A stretch of 40,736 nucleotides of DNA from Giesbergeria sp. (GCA_017985015.1 JAGNYI010000024.1:3847-44582); one strand, 5' to 3'. Counted from the first letter of the stretch, positions 15,398 to 23,929 are shown. Numbers and translations: made by a program. The notes: a model not told the origin generated them from the sequence alone.

Positions 15398-16065
15398 CCG
15401 ATTTTCTGCCCGCGCGCCGCTTTGACCTCATTGCTTTCGACTGGGATGGCACCCTGTTCGACTCCACCGCCATCATCGTGCGCTGTATTCAGGAGGCAGT
15501 GTGCGACGTGGGCGGCAAGCGCCCCACCGATCTGGACGCCAGCTACGTGATTGGCATGGCGCTCACACAAGCGCTTGCCCACGCCGCGCCGGATGTGCCG
15601 CCCAAGAAATACCCCGAGCTGGGCCTGCGCTACCGCTATCACTACACGCGCCACCAGGATGACCTGGTTTTGTTCGAGGGAGTGCTGCCGCTGCTCGATC
15701 GCCTGCGCGCGCGCGGCCACCTGCTGGCCGTGGCCACCGGCAAGAGCCGGCGCGGGCTGGACGAGGCCTTGCACAGCGTGCAGTTGCGCGGCATGTTCGA
15801 CGGTTCGCGCACGGCGGACGAGACCGCTGGGAAGCCCCATCCGCTGATGCTGCAGGAACTGATGGCCGAGTTTGGCGTGCCCGCTGAGCGCACCTTGATG
15901 ATTGGCGACACCACACACGACCTGCAAATGGCGCAAAGCGCCGGCTGCGCCAGTGTCGGGGTGAGCTACGGCGCGCACGAGAGCGGCGCATTCACCGCGT
16001 TTGCGCCGCGCCATGTCGCGCATTCGGTGGCCGATCTGTCCGCCTGGCTGGAGCACAACGCATGA
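15394..16065 (+). CDS. HAD-superfamily hydrolase, phosphoglycolate phosphatase-like
   Basis: A 223-residue HAD-IA phosphatase with all four motifs: D-W-D-G-T (nucleophile Asp16, Asp18), A-T-G-K-S (Thr115), the conserved Lys147 in A-G-K-P-H-P, and I-G-D-T-T-H-D (Asp172, Asp176). A helical cap domain lies between motifs I and II. The natural substrate is unknown; phosphoglycolate or a similar small phosphate ester is typical of such enzymes. Its start overlaps the rluC stop (ATGA) and its stop overlaps the next start, so it is in the rluC operon. Confidence 0.88.
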   Translation: MTDFLPARRFDLIAFDWDGTLFDSTAIIVRCIQEAVCDVGGKRPTDLDASYVIGMALTQALAHAAPDVPPKKYPELGLRYRYHYTRHQDDLVLFEGVLPLLDRLRARGHLLAVATGKSRRGLDEALHSVQLRGMFDGSRTADETAGKPHPLMLQELMAEFGVPAERTLMIGDTTHDLQMAQSAGCASVGVSYGAHESGAFTAFAPRHVAHSVADLSAWLEHNA

Positions 16066-16433
16066 ATGGGCCGGTGGCGTTCGAGCTGTGCGAGAGCGCA
16101 GCCCTGGTTGACAGCGGCGCTGCCGTGCCGTTCGATGTGATCTATCTGGGTGAGCGCTGCCGGGCCTTTGCGGTGCGTTTTCAGGGCCAGGTGCAGGCCT
16201 ACGTGAACCGCTGCGGCCATGTTCCGATGGAAATGGATTACGTGGACGGGCAGTTCTTTGACTCCACTGGCCAGTGGTTGATGTGCGCGACCCATGGCGC
16301 CATGTACGCTCCTGCCAGCGGCACTTGTGTGGCCGGGCCATGCCGACGCGGCTTGGTCAAAATTGCCGTTTCGGAAGAAGCAGGGTGGGTGCACTGGCAT
16401 ACTTCTCCCCAACTCCAGCCACCGGGGGGGTGA
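16062..16433 (+). CDS. Small Rieske [2Fe-2S] protein
   Basis: A 123-residue soluble Rieske-fold protein with C-G-H (Cys51, His53) and C-A-T-H-G (Cys75, His78), the four ligands of a Rieske cluster. It has no signal peptide or membrane segment, so it is not the bc1 subunit but a ferredoxin-like electron carrier or an oxygenase-associated protein. It overlaps the HAD gene by ATGA and precedes an SppA-type peptidase; this trio downstream of rluC is a set I associate with Comamonadaceae. Its partner enzyme is not in the window. Confidence 0.85.
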   Translation: MNGPVAFELCESAALVDSGAAVPFDVIYLGERCRAFAVRFQGQVQAYVNRCGHVPMEMDYVDGQFFDSTGQWLMCATHGAMYAPASGTCVAGPCRRGLVKIAVSEEAGWVHWHTSPQLQPPGG

Positions 16434-16434
16434 C

Positions 16435-17472
16435 ATGACAGACGCCAACGATCCGAACGCAAGTTCACAACAAAAATACCAGCCAGCGCCCGATCTATGG
16501 GCAAAGGAAGCTATGAATTCAGAAGTAAAACAAGGCGCGACGAACAGTGGCTGGGAGCGCGGCGTGCTCGAAGAGCTGGTGCTGGCCACCGTGCGCGAGC
16601 AGCGCGCCGCCCGCCGCTGGCGCACCTTCACCCGATTGCTCTGGCTGGTGCTGATCGGCGCCATCGCCTGGGCAGTCTTCTCGCGCGACATCGCGGGTCC
16701 CAGCAAAAGCAGTCCGCATACCGCCGTGGTTGAAATCAAGGGTGAAATTGCCTCGGATACCGACGCCAGCGCCGAATACGTCATGGCCGCCATGCGCAGC
16801 GCGTTTGAGGACGAAGGCTCCAGGGCCGTGGTGCTATTGGTCAACTCGCCCGGCGGCAGCCCGGTCCAGGCCGGCATGATCAACGACGAAATCGTCCGCC
16901 TCAAGGCCAAATACAACAAGCCGGTCTATGCCGTGGTGGAAGAAACCTGCGCCTCGGCGGCCTACTACATTGCTGCGGCGGCAGACGACATCTATGTCGA
17001 CAAGGCCAGCATCGTCGGCAGCATCGGCGTGCTGATGGATGGTTTTGGCTTTACCGGCACGATGGAAAAGCTCGGTGTCGAGCGCCGTTTGTTGACCGCG
17101 GGCGAAAACAAGGGCTTCCTCGACCCTTTCAGCCCGCAGACTGAAAAGCAGCGTGCCTTTGCCCAGACCATGCTTGACCAGATCCATCAGCAGTTCATCG
17201 CCGCCGTCAAAGCGGGCCGCGGCGACCGGCTCAAGGAGACACCCGAGACCTTCAGCGGCCTGTTCTGGACCGGCCAGCAAGCCATTGACATGGGTCTGGC
17301 CGACCATTTGGGCAGCCTCGACCAGGTGGCGCGCGACGTGGTCAAGGCCGACGAGGTGATCGACTACACGCGGCGCGAGAACGTCGCCGAGCGGCTGGCC
17401 AAGCGCTTCGGCGCAGCGCTGGGTGCGGGTGCGATGCGCGCCATGCAGTCGGCTGCGCTGCAGCTGCGTTGA
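16435..17472 (+). CDS. sppA: S49 family signal peptide peptidase, SppA (36K) type
   Basis: A 345-residue membrane protease that degrades cleaved signal peptides. A hydrophilic N-terminus is followed by one membrane segment (about 67-84) and a periplasmic S49 domain. The substrate-groove motif is V-N-S-P-G-G-S-P. The likely nucleophile is Ser174 in [11 protein letters not shown] and the general base Lys226 in G-E-N-K-G. The usual nucleophile context is A-A-S-G-G-Y-Y, so the C-A-S-A-A variant is slightly unusual. Start ATG at 16435, preceded by GGGGGGG; it overlaps nothing but lies 1 bp after the Rieske gene stop. hisI begins 7 bp after its stop. Confidence 0.88.
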   Translation: MTDANDPNASSQQKYQPAPDLWAKEAMNSEVKQGATNSGWERGVLEELVLATVREQRAARRWRTFTRLLWLVLIGAIAWAVFSRDIAGPSKSSPHTAVVEIKGEIASDTDASAEYVMAAMRSAFEDEGSRAVVLLVNSPGGSPVQAGMINDEIVRLKAKYNKPVYAVVEETCASAAYYIAAAADDIYVDKASIVGSIGVLMDGFGFTGTMEKLGVERRLLTAGENKGFLDPFSPQTEKQRAFAQTMLDQIHQQFIAAVKAGRGDRLKETPETFSGLFWTGQQAIDMGLADHLGSLDQVARDVVKADEVIDYTRRENVAERLAKRFGAALGAGAMRAMQSAALQLR

Positions 17473-17479
17473 GGGCCCC

Positions 17480-17869
17480 ATGGACTGGCTTGCTGAAGTG
17501 AAGTGGGACGCGCAGGGCCTGGTGCCTGTCATTGCGCAGGAAAGATCCACGGGCGACGTGCTGATGTTCGCCTGGATGAACCGCGAAGCCCTGCAGAAAA
17601 CCGCCGAGTTGGGCCGCGCGGTGTATTTCAGCCGCTCGCGCGGCAAGCTGTGGTTCAAGGGCGAAGAATCGGGCCATGTGCAAGAGGTGCACGACATCCG
17701 TATCGACTGCGATCAGGATGTCATTTTGCTGAGCGTCACCCAGCGAGGCCATGAACCCGGCATTGCCTGCCACACCGGCCGCCACAGTTGCTTCTACAGC
17801 GTGCTGCGCAATGGCAAGTGGCAAGCCAACGAGCCGGTCTTGAAAGATCCGGCTTCGATCTACAAGTAG
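17480..17869 (+). CDS. hisI: Phosphoribosyl-AMP cyclohydrolase
   Basis: Catalyses the third step of histidine biosynthesis, opening the adenine ring of PR-AMP. At 129 residues it is a complete stand-alone HisI. It contains the Mg/Zn motif I-D-C-D-Q-D (Asp76, Cys77, Asp78, Asp80) and [14 protein letters not shown] (Cys97, Cys104), plus the W-F-K-G-E-E-S-G-H motif near 58-66. The ATG at 17480 gives the normal family start (M-D-W-L-x-E-V-K-W). Downstream lies hisE, but hisA, hisF and hisH, which usually precede hisI in this group, are absent; a peptidase gene takes their place. Confidence 0.95.
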   Translation: MDWLAEVKWDAQGLVPVIAQERSTGDVLMFAWMNREALQKTAELGRAVYFSRSRGKLWFKGEESGHVQEVHDIRIDCDQDVILLSVTQRGHEPGIACHTGRHSCFYSVLRNGKWQANEPVLKDPASIYK

Positions 17870-17873
17870 CTCC

Positions 17874-18269
17874 ATGACCGAAACTTCCCAATTTTCCAGC
17901 GACGAAGGCGCGCTCGCCCGGCTTGCGGCCACCATCGAGAGCCGCAAGCGCGAGCACGGTGGTGACCCCGACAAGAGCTACGTCGCGCGTTTGCTGCACC
18001 GGGGGCCCGATGCCTTTCTGAAGAAGATTGGCGAAGAGGCGACCGAAGTGGTCATGGCTGCCAAAGACCTTGACCGCGGCGGGGACCGTGCCAAGCTCGT
18101 CGGCGAAGTGGCCGACCTGTGGTTCCACTGCATGGTGGCGCTGGCGCACTACGGTGCCACGCCGCACGATGTGATTGCCGAACTCGAACGCCGTGCCGGT
18201 ACCAGCGGCATCGAGGAAAAGGCCTTGCGCAAAGCGCAGGGCCGTGCTGCCAGCGAGGCCCAGCCATGA
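17874..18269 (+). CDS. hisE: Phosphoribosyl-ATP diphosphatase
   Basis: Second step of histidine synthesis: removes pyrophosphate from PR-ATP to give PR-AMP, the HisI substrate. This 131-residue protein has the MazG-like helical motifs [15 protein letters not shown] (Glu54, Glu55, Glu58) and E-V-A-D-L-W-F-H (Glu78, Asp81). Start is 4 bp after the hisI stop and its stop overlaps the next start by ATGA. The first about 12 residues are variable and could be trimmed. Confidence 0.94.
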   Translation: MTETSQFSSDEGALARLAATIESRKREHGGDPDKSYVARLLHRGPDAFLKKIGEEATEVVMAAKDLDRGGDRAKLVGEVADLWFHCMVALAHYGATPHDVIAELERRAGTSGIEEKALRKAQGRAASEAQP

Positions 18270-18655
18270 ACAACGACATCATCGACGTTTCCACCGACGA
18301 CCAGCGCGCCGAAGGACTCAAGGCCTGGGGCTGGCTGAGTTATGTGCTGCACCTGATCGTGGCGCTGGGCGCGGTCATTCCTGGAGCACAGCCGGGCGCG
18401 CTGCTGCTGCTCGTCGCCTTGGTCATCGATCTCGTCAAGCGCTCGGATGCGCAGGGCACCTGGCAGGCCAGCCATTTCTCCTGGCGCATCCGCACGGTGC
18501 TTTGGGCCGGCGTGCTGTACATCGTTACCGCGCCGCTGTGGCTGCTTTTCTTCTTGCCTGGCTGGTTGGCGTGGTGCGTGATTTCGCTGTGGTTCCTGTA
18601 CCGCATCGTGCGCGGCATGGTGGCTATGAACCAGAGCCGTCCGCTGAATGTCTGA
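18266..18655 (+). CDS. DUF4870 family small membrane protein
   Basis: A 129-residue protein with a soluble N-terminus (about 1-20) and hydrophobic segments at about 22-40, 43-57, and a pair at about 75-112, which fits a DUF4870-like integral membrane protein. It includes [14 protein letters not shown] and L-V-I-D-L-V-K-R. Function unknown. The ATG at 18266 overlaps the hisE stop and its last codons overlap the patatin start by 8 bp, so it is translationally coupled on both sides. Confidence 0.8.
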   Translation: MNNDIIDVSTDDQRAEGLKAWGWLSYVLHLIVALGAVIPGAQPGALLLLVALVIDLVKRSDAQGTWQASHFSWRIRTVLWAGVLYIVTAPLWLLFFLPGWLAWCVISLWFLYRIVRGMVAMNQSRPLNV

Positions 18656-19676
18656 ACGGCCCAAAGCCGCGTTCCGGCCGATCAGCCTGGCACTGCAGGG
18701 CGGCGGCTCTCATGGTGCGCTGACCTGGGGCGTGCTGGACGCGTTGCTGGAAGACGGTGGCCTCGATTTCGACGGCATCAGTGGGTCCAGTGCAGGGGCG
18801 ATGAACGCGGTGGCTGTGGCACATGGTTTTGCGCAGGCTGCAGCGCAGACATCCGACCCGCAGCAGGCCCGAGTCGAGGGTGCCGCCCTGGCGCGCGCTG
18901 CCCTGACGCGGCTTTGGGAGGGCATTGGCGCGCTGGGCGGGCCGGGCTGGGGCGACCCGCTGATGCTGCCCGCCATGGCCTGGATGACGCCCTGGCTTGC
19001 GCCTGCGCAATCGAACCCGCTGGACATCAATCCGCTGCGCAAGCTGCTGGAGCGGGAAATCGACTTTGACCTCCTGGCCGCAGCACCCGCCAGCGTGCCC
19101 AGCGTTTTTGTCTGCGCCACCAACGTGCGGACGGGCCGCGGCGAAATTTTTTCGGGCACCCGCCTGAGCGCGGCCGCAGTGATGGCATCGGCCTGCCTGC
19201 CCATGGTGTTTCACCCGGTGACGATTGAGGGCCAGGCGTATTGGGATGGCGGCTACTCCGGGAACCCGGCGCTGTATCCGCTCATCTACCAGGCTCGGTG
19301 CAGCGACATCCTGCTGGTACAGATCAACCCCATCGAGCACGCGGACGTGCCGGACTCCGTTCCCGAAATCATGGATCGCATGAACGAGATCAACTTCAAC
19401 GCCTGCCTGCTGGCGGAATTGCGCGCCATCGAATTTGTGCGCCGCTTGCTGGCCGAGGGCAAGCTGGACCCCGGGCACTACCGAGACATTCGCATGCACC
19501 GCGTTGATGGCGGTGCGGCACTGGCAGCGTTTGGCGCCGCCAGCAAGGCCCGCGCCGACCTGGCCTTCGTTCGCAAGCTGTTTGATCTGGGCCGCACTGC
19601 CGGCGCGAAATGGTTGGCGGCGCACCGAAAAGACCTGGGCGTGCGCGCGACTCTGCAGCTCACGCACAATGCCTGA
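18648..19676 (+). CDS. Patatin-like phospholipase
   Basis: A 342-residue acyl hydrolase of the patatin family. The oxyanion motif G-G-G-S-H-G lies at 18-23, the nucleophile elbow G-S-S-A-G at 46-50 (Ser48), and the catalytic acid D-G-G at 200-202 (Asp200) in Y-W-D-G-G-Y-S-G-N-P. No signal peptide is seen, so it is cytosolic or membrane-associated and probably acts on phospholipids or lipid esters. It overlaps the DUF4870 gene by 8 bp, which suggests coupled expression and perhaps a membrane-linked role. Confidence 0.92.
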   Translation: MSERPKAAFRPISLALQGGGSHGALTWGVLDALLEDGGLDFDGISGSSAGAMNAVAVAHGFAQAAAQTSDPQQARVEGAALARAALTRLWEGIGALGGPGWGDPLMLPAMAWMTPWLAPAQSNPLDINPLRKLLEREIDFDLLAAAPASVPSVFVCATNVRTGRGEIFSGTRLSAAAVMASACLPMVFHPVTIEGQAYWDGGYSGNPALYPLIYQARCSDILLVQINPIEHADVPDSVPEIMDRMNEINFNACLLAELRAIEFVRRLLAEGKLDPGHYRDIRMHRVDGGAALAAFGAASKARADLAFVRKLFDLGRTAGAKWLAAHRKDLGVRATLQLTHNA

Positions 19677-19696
19677 TTGATTGAACGACTTTGCCC

Positions 19697-20053
19697 ATGC
19701 ACGACCCGACCTGCCTTTTCTGCAAGATCGCCGCTGGCGCCATTCCTTCGCGCAAGGTGTATGAAGACGAAGAGATTTTCGCCTTCCACGATATTCACCC
19801 CCATGCACCGGTCCATTTTTTGCTCGTGCCGCGCCTGCATTTGCCTTCGATGGCGAACGCGGAGCCATCGCACGCGGGCTTGCTGGGGCGCATGATGGTC
19901 TTGGCTCCACGCCTCGCCCTGGAGCAGGGTTGCCGCCCGTATCCGGAAGGGGGGTTTCGCATTGTGGTAAACACCGGCCACGAAGGCGGGCAAGAGGTGC
20001 AACATCTGCACATGCATGTGATGGGCGGCCCCCGCCCCTGGCTCAAAGGCTGA
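19697..20053 (+). CDS. HIT family nucleotide-binding hydrolase
   Basis: A 118-residue histidine-triad protein of the HINT/Hit-like group. It has the N-terminal C-x-F-C-K-I-x-x-G-x-I-P-S-x-K-V-Y-E-D motif and the triad H-L-H-M-H-V (His103, His105, His107). Such enzymes hydrolyse adenosine phosphoramidates or adenylylated amino compounds. An in-frame TTG lies 6 bp upstream but the ATG at 19697 gives the expected M-H-D-P-T-C start. It lies in the his-tat segment, upstream of tatA, as in related genomes. Confidence 0.93.
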   Translation: MHDPTCLFCKIAAGAIPSRKVYEDEEIFAFHDIHPHAPVHFLLVPRLHLPSMANAEPSHAGLLGRMMVLAPRLALEQGCRPYPEGGFRIVVNTGHEGGQEVQHLHMHVMGGPRPWLKG

Positions 20054-20122
20054 TGGCTTGGGTGGCTTAACGCGCCGCAGGGTATCTGCAAGCTGCTTGC
20101 AAGCCGCCGCGAACCAGCCGAC

Positions 20123-20128
20123 TAAAAT
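20123..20128 (+). promoter_or_regulatory. Candidate -10 box for tatABC
   Basis: TAAAAT (context GACTAAAATG) lies 25 nt before the tatA start, after a GC-rich palindrome GCAAGCTGCTTGC (20089-20101). No good -35 is seen at normal spacing, so confidence is low. It could give tatABC its own transcript in the 100-bp gap after the HIT gene. Confidence 0.3.
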
Positions 20129-20153
20129 GTTCTGTATTCCTTAGGAGATTCTC

Positions 20154-20396
20154 ATGGGCTCTTTTTCTATTTGGCACTGGCTGATCGTGCTGCTGATCGT
20201 GGTCATGGTTTTTGGCACGAAGAAGCTCAAGAACATGGGTTCGGATCTGGGCGGCGCCGTCAAGGGATTCAAGGACGGCATGAAAGACGGATCGGCCGAC
20301 GATGCCGTGGTGCCGCCGCCCCCATCACAGGTGACCAACGCGTCGGCCGCACAGGATGCGTCGACCATCGACGTGCAAGCCAAGCAAAAAAGCTGA
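20154..20396 (+). CDS. tatA: Sec-independent protein translocase TatA
   Basis: An 80-residue pore-forming component of the Tat export system, which moves folded proteins. One N-terminal membrane helix (about 7-20) is followed by the F-G-T-K-K-L hinge, an amphipathic helix ([13 protein letters not shown]), and an unstructured charged tail. A strong ribosome binding site (TTAGGAGATT) precedes the ATG. First gene of tatABC. A Tat-like signal is carried by the Rieske subunit PetA encoded 5 kb downstream. Confidence 0.96.
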   Translation: MGSFSIWHWLIVLLIVVMVFGTKKLKNMGSDLGGAVKGFKDGMKDGSADDAVVPPPPSQVTNASAAQDASTIDVQAKQKS

Positions 20397-20420
20397 TTTT
20401 CAGCATTCAGGCTCAGACGC

Positions 20421-20897
20421 ATGATTGATATCGGTCTCTCCAAAATGGCCTTGATCGGCGTCGTGGCGCTGATCGTCGTCGGGCCGGAGAAGCTGCCGCG
20501 CGTGGCCCGCACTGTGGGCACCTTGCTGGGCAAGGCGCAGCGCTATGTGGCCGACGTGAAGTCCGAAGTCAACCGCTCGATGGAGCTCGATGAGCTGCGC
20601 AAGATGAAGGACACGGTGGAGAACGCCGCCCGCGACGTCGAGCAGACCATCCACACCAGCGCCAGCGATTTCGAGCGAGACCTGAACGACGCCTCCGACA
20701 CCGCAAACGCTACCCACGCCGGCTACCTGAGCGATGCGCAGAGCAGCGTGGTTCCCGCCTACCGCAATCCGGGCAAGAACTGGCGCCTCAAGCGCGGCGC
20801 CATGCCCCAGTGGTACAAGTCGCGTGCCGGGGTTCGCACCAAGGCGCAGTCGGGCGCGGCGCGCGTGGCGCGCTACCGCCCCCAGAAATTTCACTGA
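20421..20897 (+). CDS. tatB: Sec-independent protein translocase TatB
   Basis: A 158-residue TatB. The membrane helix (about 7-20) leads into the [13 protein letters not shown] motif that distinguishes TatB (Glu/Pro in the hinge). A long amphipathic and charged helix follows, with [10 protein letters not shown] near 56-67. TatB forms the twin-arginine receptor with TatC. The C-terminal about 60 residues are basic. It lies 24 bp after tatA. Confidence 0.95.
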   Translation: MIDIGLSKMALIGVVALIVVGPEKLPRVARTVGTLLGKAQRYVADVKSEVNRSMELDELRKMKDTVENAARDVEQTIHTSASDFERDLNDASDTANATHAGYLSDAQSSVVPAYRNPGKNWRLKRGAMPQWYKSRAGVRTKAQSGAARVARYRPQKFH

Positions 20898-20954
20898 CCG
20901 CTGCGCCGCCAGCCGCGCGGCTTCGGGCGCAACCTGCCCGGCACTTTCTGCCCC

Positions 20955-21749
20955 ATGTCACAGACCCCATCCTCAGAAGACGAGCTAGCCGGTACCGAGC
21001 AGCCTTTTGTGCAGCACCTGATGGAGCTGCGCGATCGGCTCGTCAAGGCCATCGTAGCCGTGGGCGTGGTGGCCGCCGTGCTGTTTTTCTTTCCTGGCCC
21101 TGGCGCCCTCTACGACCTGTTGGCCGCACCTCTGGTGGCGCATCTGCCCAAAGGCGCAACGCTGATTGCTACGTCGGTGATTTCGCCCTTCATGGTGCCG
21201 CTCAAGATTTTGCTGATGGCGGCTTTCATGATTGCGTTGCCCGTGGTGCTGTGGCAGGTCTGGGGCTTCGTTGCCCCCGGTCTGTACCTGCACGAGAAAA
21301 AGCTGGTGCTTCCGCTGGTGGTCTCCAGCACCTTGCTGTTTCTGATTGGCGTGGCGTTTTGCTACTTTTTTGTGTTTGGTAAGGTGTTTGCCTTCATTCA
21401 GGGCTTTGCGCCCAAGAGCATTACCGCCGCGCCTGACATTGAGGCGTACTTGAGCTTTGTGCTCACCATGTTCATCGCTTTCGGTCTGGCGTTCGAGGTA
21501 CCCATCGCGGTGATCGTGCTGGCGCGCCTGGGTATCGTCAATGTGGCGCAGCTCAAGAGTTTTCGGGGCTACTTCATCGTGCTGGCCTTCATCATCGCGG
21601 CCGTCGTGACGCCGCCCGATGTCGTGTCCCAACTCGCGCTCGCCATTCCGATGGTGATCCTCTATGAGCTGGGTATCTGGGCGGCGCAGATTTTCATACG
21701 CCACACCAAGGCACCCGAGGACGCCGAAGAAGCCGCGTCCAGCTCCTGA
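20955..21749 (+). CDS. tatC: Sec-independent protein translocase TatC
   Basis: The 264-residue multi-spanning receptor subunit of the Tat system. The N-terminal F-V-Q-H-L-M-E-L-R-D-R-L motif is the conserved twin-arginine signal-binding region. Six membrane helices are visible, including about 29-48, 74-99, 112-135, 154-180 and the C-terminal pair near 195-235, with F-E-V-P-I-A and T-P-P-D-V-V-S-Q in the usual places. It is 57 bp after tatB. It ends 85 bp before the convergent protease gene, with a degraded repeat copy between them. Confidence 0.96.
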   Translation: MSQTPSSEDELAGTEQPFVQHLMELRDRLVKAIVAVGVVAAVLFFFPGPGALYDLLAAPLVAHLPKGATLIATSVISPFMVPLKILLMAAFMIALPVVLWQVWGFVAPGLYLHEKKLVLPLVVSSTLLFLIGVAFCYFFVFGKVFAFIQGFAPKSITAAPDIEAYLSFVLTMFIAFGLAFEVPIAVIVLARLGIVNVAQLKSFRGYFIVLAFIIAAVVTPPDVVSQLALAIPMVILYELGIWAAQIFIRHTKAPEDAEEAASSS

Positions 21750-21780
21750 GCACGGCAAGCGCATCCTGGGTGCGATTGTT

Positions 21781-21840
21781 TTGAATTAAATCGGGCGCCA
21801 GCGCAAGAGGGAAAAGGCTTTATTGCTATGATTTTTAGCG
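21781..21840 (-). repeat. Dispersed intergenic repeat, degraded inverted copy 3
   Basis: Read on the minus strand it shows CTAAAAATCATAGC, a diverged middle, then GCGCTGGCGCCCGATTT. This corresponds to the A-rich edge, ATAGC, GCGCT and GATTT elements of the other copies, but the central AATAAGCGCT is not conserved. It fills the convergent gap between tatC and the protease gene, where it could act as an mRNA end signal. Confidence 0.45.
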
Positions 21841-22986
21841 TTGCACCGGAGCACGTCGCTGCTTGGGTCGCACGCCAGGAGTCACTTCCAGCGCCACCTC
21901 CTGGTCGCCGCGCTGCACGCGCAGACCGGCCGTCTCGCCTGGCGTCAGTGCAGCCACCGCGCTCAGCAGTCCCGAGACACTGACCACCGGTTTCCCCGCC
22001 ACCTGGGTGATGACATCGCCCGGCCGCAGGCCCGCTTGCGCGCCCGGTGCGTTTTGCAGAACGCCGGTGATCAGCACGCCCGAAGTCGCCTTGACGCCAA
22101 ATGTTTCTGCCATTTCGGGCGAAAGTTCGCTCGGCTCCACGCCGATCCAGCCGCGCGTCACCTGACCCGTGGTGGTAATGCTGCTGAGCACCATTTTTGC
22201 CGTGGAAACAGGAATGGCGAAACCAATGCCCAGGCTGCCACCGGAGCGGGAATAGATGGCGGTGTTGATTCCCAGCAGATTGCCGTTGACGTCCACCAGC
22301 GCGCCGCCCGAGTTGCCAGGGTTGATGGCAGCGTCGGTCTGGATGAAGTTCTCAAACGTGTTGATGCCCAGCTGGCTGCGTCCCAGGGCGCTGACGATGC
22401 CGCTGGTGACGGTCTGGCCCACGCCAAACGGGTTGCCAATCGCCAGCACCCGGTCTCCGACCAGGGCGGTGTCCGAGTCGCCCAGCACGATCACCGGCAA
22501 TTTGTCGAGTTCGATCTTCAGAATGGCCAGATCGGTCTCCGGATCGGTGCCAATCACCGTTGCGCGCGCTTTGCGGCCGTCCGACAGGGTGACGTCGATT
22601 TCATCGGCGCCGTCGACCACATGGTTGTTGGTGAGGATGTAGCCCTCGGGGCTGACGATGACGCCGCTGCCCAGGCCGGCCTGCGGCCGGTTGGCCTGAT
22701 CGCCAAAAAAGAATTGAAACCAGGGGTCATCGTTGTGCGGATCGCGCACCGGCGCCTTGCTGGTGTTGATGCTGACCACCGCAGGAGCGGCCTTGCGCGC
22801 CGCTCCGCTGAGGCTTCCCGGCATAGGTTCTGCCGGGTTGGTGGGTGGAGCTTCCAGCAAGGAAATCGAATGGCGTCCCGGAAGGTTCACGCCGCGCAGC
22901 CAGCCCGGCTGCAAGGTGGCAACTACGAACCATGCAGCGACAAGAACCGTGATGGTTTGCGAAAAAAGCAGCCAGAGGCGTTTCAT
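21835..22986 (-). CDS. Trypsin-like S1C serine protease, DegS/AlgW type (HtrA family)
   Basis: A 383-residue membrane-anchored periplasmic protease. An N-terminal signal anchor (about 7-25) has no evident cleavage site. The catalytic triad is His122 in T-N-N-H-V-V, Asp152 in D-L-A-I-L-K and Ser226 in G-N-S-G-G-A-L. A single PDZ domain (about 285-375) follows, with G-L-R-P-G-D-V-I. One PDZ plus an anchor fits DegS/AlgW rather than DegP/DegQ. DegS-type proteases trigger sigma-E release; whether it acts on the RskA-like protein here is unknown. The ATG at 22986 gives a typical start (M-K-R-L-W-L-L-F); a GTG at 23052 is an alternative with 22 extra residues. Confidence 0.9.
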   Translation of the reverse strand: MKRLWLLFSQTITVLVAAWFVVATLQPGWLRGVNLPGRHSISLLEAPPTNPAEPMPGSLSGAARKAAPAVVSINTSKAPVRDPHNDDPWFQFFFGDQANRPQAGLGSGVIVSPEGYILTNNHVVDGADEIDVTLSDGRKARATVIGTDPETDLAILKIELDKLPVIVLGDSDTALVGDRVLAIGNPFGVGQTVTSGIVSALGRSQLGINTFENFIQTDAAINPGNSGGALVDVNGNLLGINTAIYSRSGGSLGIGFAIPVSTAKMVLSSITTTGQVTRGWIGVEPSELSPEMAETFGVKATSGVLITGVLQNAPGAQAGLRPGDVITQVAGKPVVSVSGLLSAVAALTPGETAGLRVQRGDQEVALEVTPGVRPKQRRAPVQR

Positions 22987-23056
22987 GGAGGAAAACAGTG
23001 CAAGAAAGGAAGGCGAAGGCGCAAAGGACCCGAATGCGCTGGGCGTGAACACGCGC

Positions 23057-23095
23057 TGGCGCTATTGTCGCGCAGCGCACGCCACAATAGCGCCA
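23057..23095. promoter_or_regulatory. Symmetric divergent promoter/operator between the protease and Nif3-like genes
   Basis: TGGCGCTATTGT (23057-23068) and ACAATAGCGCCA (23084-23095) form a perfect 12-bp inverted repeat with a 15-nt spacer. Each arm supplies a -10-like box (CACAAT on plus at 23083-23088, GACAAT on minus at 23064-23069) facing outward. The right arm ends at the A of the ATG at 23095. It could be two mutually overlapping promoters, an operator for a dimeric regulator, or both. Confidence 0.5.
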
Positions 23096-23844
23096 TGAGC
23101 ATATCGCGCCAGAGCTTGCTGTACAGCTTGGATACGCTGCTGCAGCCCGAAAAATTCAAGGACTACGGTCCCAATGGTCTGCAGGTCGAAGGCAAGGAGC
23201 CGGTGTCTTTGCTGGTGAGCGGGGTGACGGCCAGCCTGGCTCTGATCGACGCAGCCATAGAGGCCCAGGCCGATGCCATTCTGGTGCACCACGGCCTGTT
23301 CTGGCGCGGCCAGGACGGCCGGGTCACCGGCTGGATGAAGCAGCGCCTGCAGCGCCTTCTGGCGCACGACATCAACCTGTTTGCCTACCACTTGCCACTC
23401 GATGCGCATCCCACGCTGGGCAACAACGCGCGCCTGGGGGCGCAGTTGGGGTGGGAGGTGGATGCGCATTTTGGCGACCAAGACCTGGGCTGCCTGGCCC
23501 ACGTCCAGTACGCCGGCAGCGCGGAGCTGTGCGCGCAGGTGGGCAGGGTGCTGGGCCGCGAACCGATCTGTGTGGCAGGCCATACGGGCCCTGTCACGCG
23601 CGTGGGCTGGTGCACAGGTGGCGCGCAGGGATACTTCGAATCCGCCGCCGCCGCTGGTGCGCAGGTGTTTGTCACGGGTGAAATCTCCGAGCCGCAGGCG
23701 CACCTGGCGAAGGAAATGGGTGTGGGCTTTGTGGCCGCCGGCCACCACGCCACTGAGCGCTATGGCGCGCCGGCCGTGGCGGCCCACGTGGCGCAGCAGC
23801 TGGGGATTCGCCATCGTTTCATCGAAGTGGAAAACCCGGCCTAG
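23095..23844 (+). CDS. Nif3-like dinuclear metal-centre protein (YbgI family)
   Basis: A 249-residue protein with the YbgI/Nif3 metal site: H-H in L-V-H-H-G-L-F-W (His65, His66), Asp103 in L-P-L-D-A-H, and His217/His218 with Glu221 in A-G-H-H-A-T-E-R-Y-G. The N-terminus contains the D-Y-G-P-N-G-L-Q-V-E-G motif. Family members form toroidal hexamers with a di-metal centre; a hydrolase role in nucleotide or folate metabolism has been suggested but is not settled. A CACAAT box 6 nt upstream of the ATG suggests a leaderless transcript. Confidence 0.93.
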   Translation: MSISRQSLLYSLDTLLQPEKFKDYGPNGLQVEGKEPVSLLVSGVTASLALIDAAIEAQADAILVHHGLFWRGQDGRVTGWMKQRLQRLLAHDINLFAYHLPLDAHPTLGNNARLGAQLGWEVDAHFGDQDLGCLAHVQYAGSAELCAQVGRVLGREPICVAGHTGPVTRVGWCTGGAQGYFESAAAAGAQVFVTGEISEPQAHLAKEMGVGFVAAGHHATERYGAPAVAAHVAQQLGIRHRFIEVENPA

Positions 23845-23867
23845 CCAGCACCGGGCTGGAATCTTTC

Positions 23868-23929
23868 AAAAAACATAGCTGCTCGCGCTTTATGGATAAG
23901 CGCTAGAGCCCCATTTCACTGATATTTTC
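23868..23929 (+). repeat. Dispersed intergenic repeat, copy 4
   Basis: Contains AAAAAACATAGCTGCTCGCGC, a four-base spacer, then TGGATAAGCGCTAGAGCC and CATTT, with a final GATATTTTC directly before the pdxA ATG. The element is therefore the entire immediate upstream region of pdxA and must contribute its ribosome-binding context; no Shine-Dalgarno is visible inside it. Confidence 0.7.

Noticed and set aside
16062-16433. Small Rieske protein as a bc1 subunit
   Set aside because: It lacks the membrane anchor, the disulfide cysteines and the length of PetA, which is present at 25611.
16294-16434. N-terminal extension of the SppA-type peptidase
   Set aside because: It overlaps the Rieske gene in another frame and adds no family similarity; the ATG at 16435 fits the normal start.
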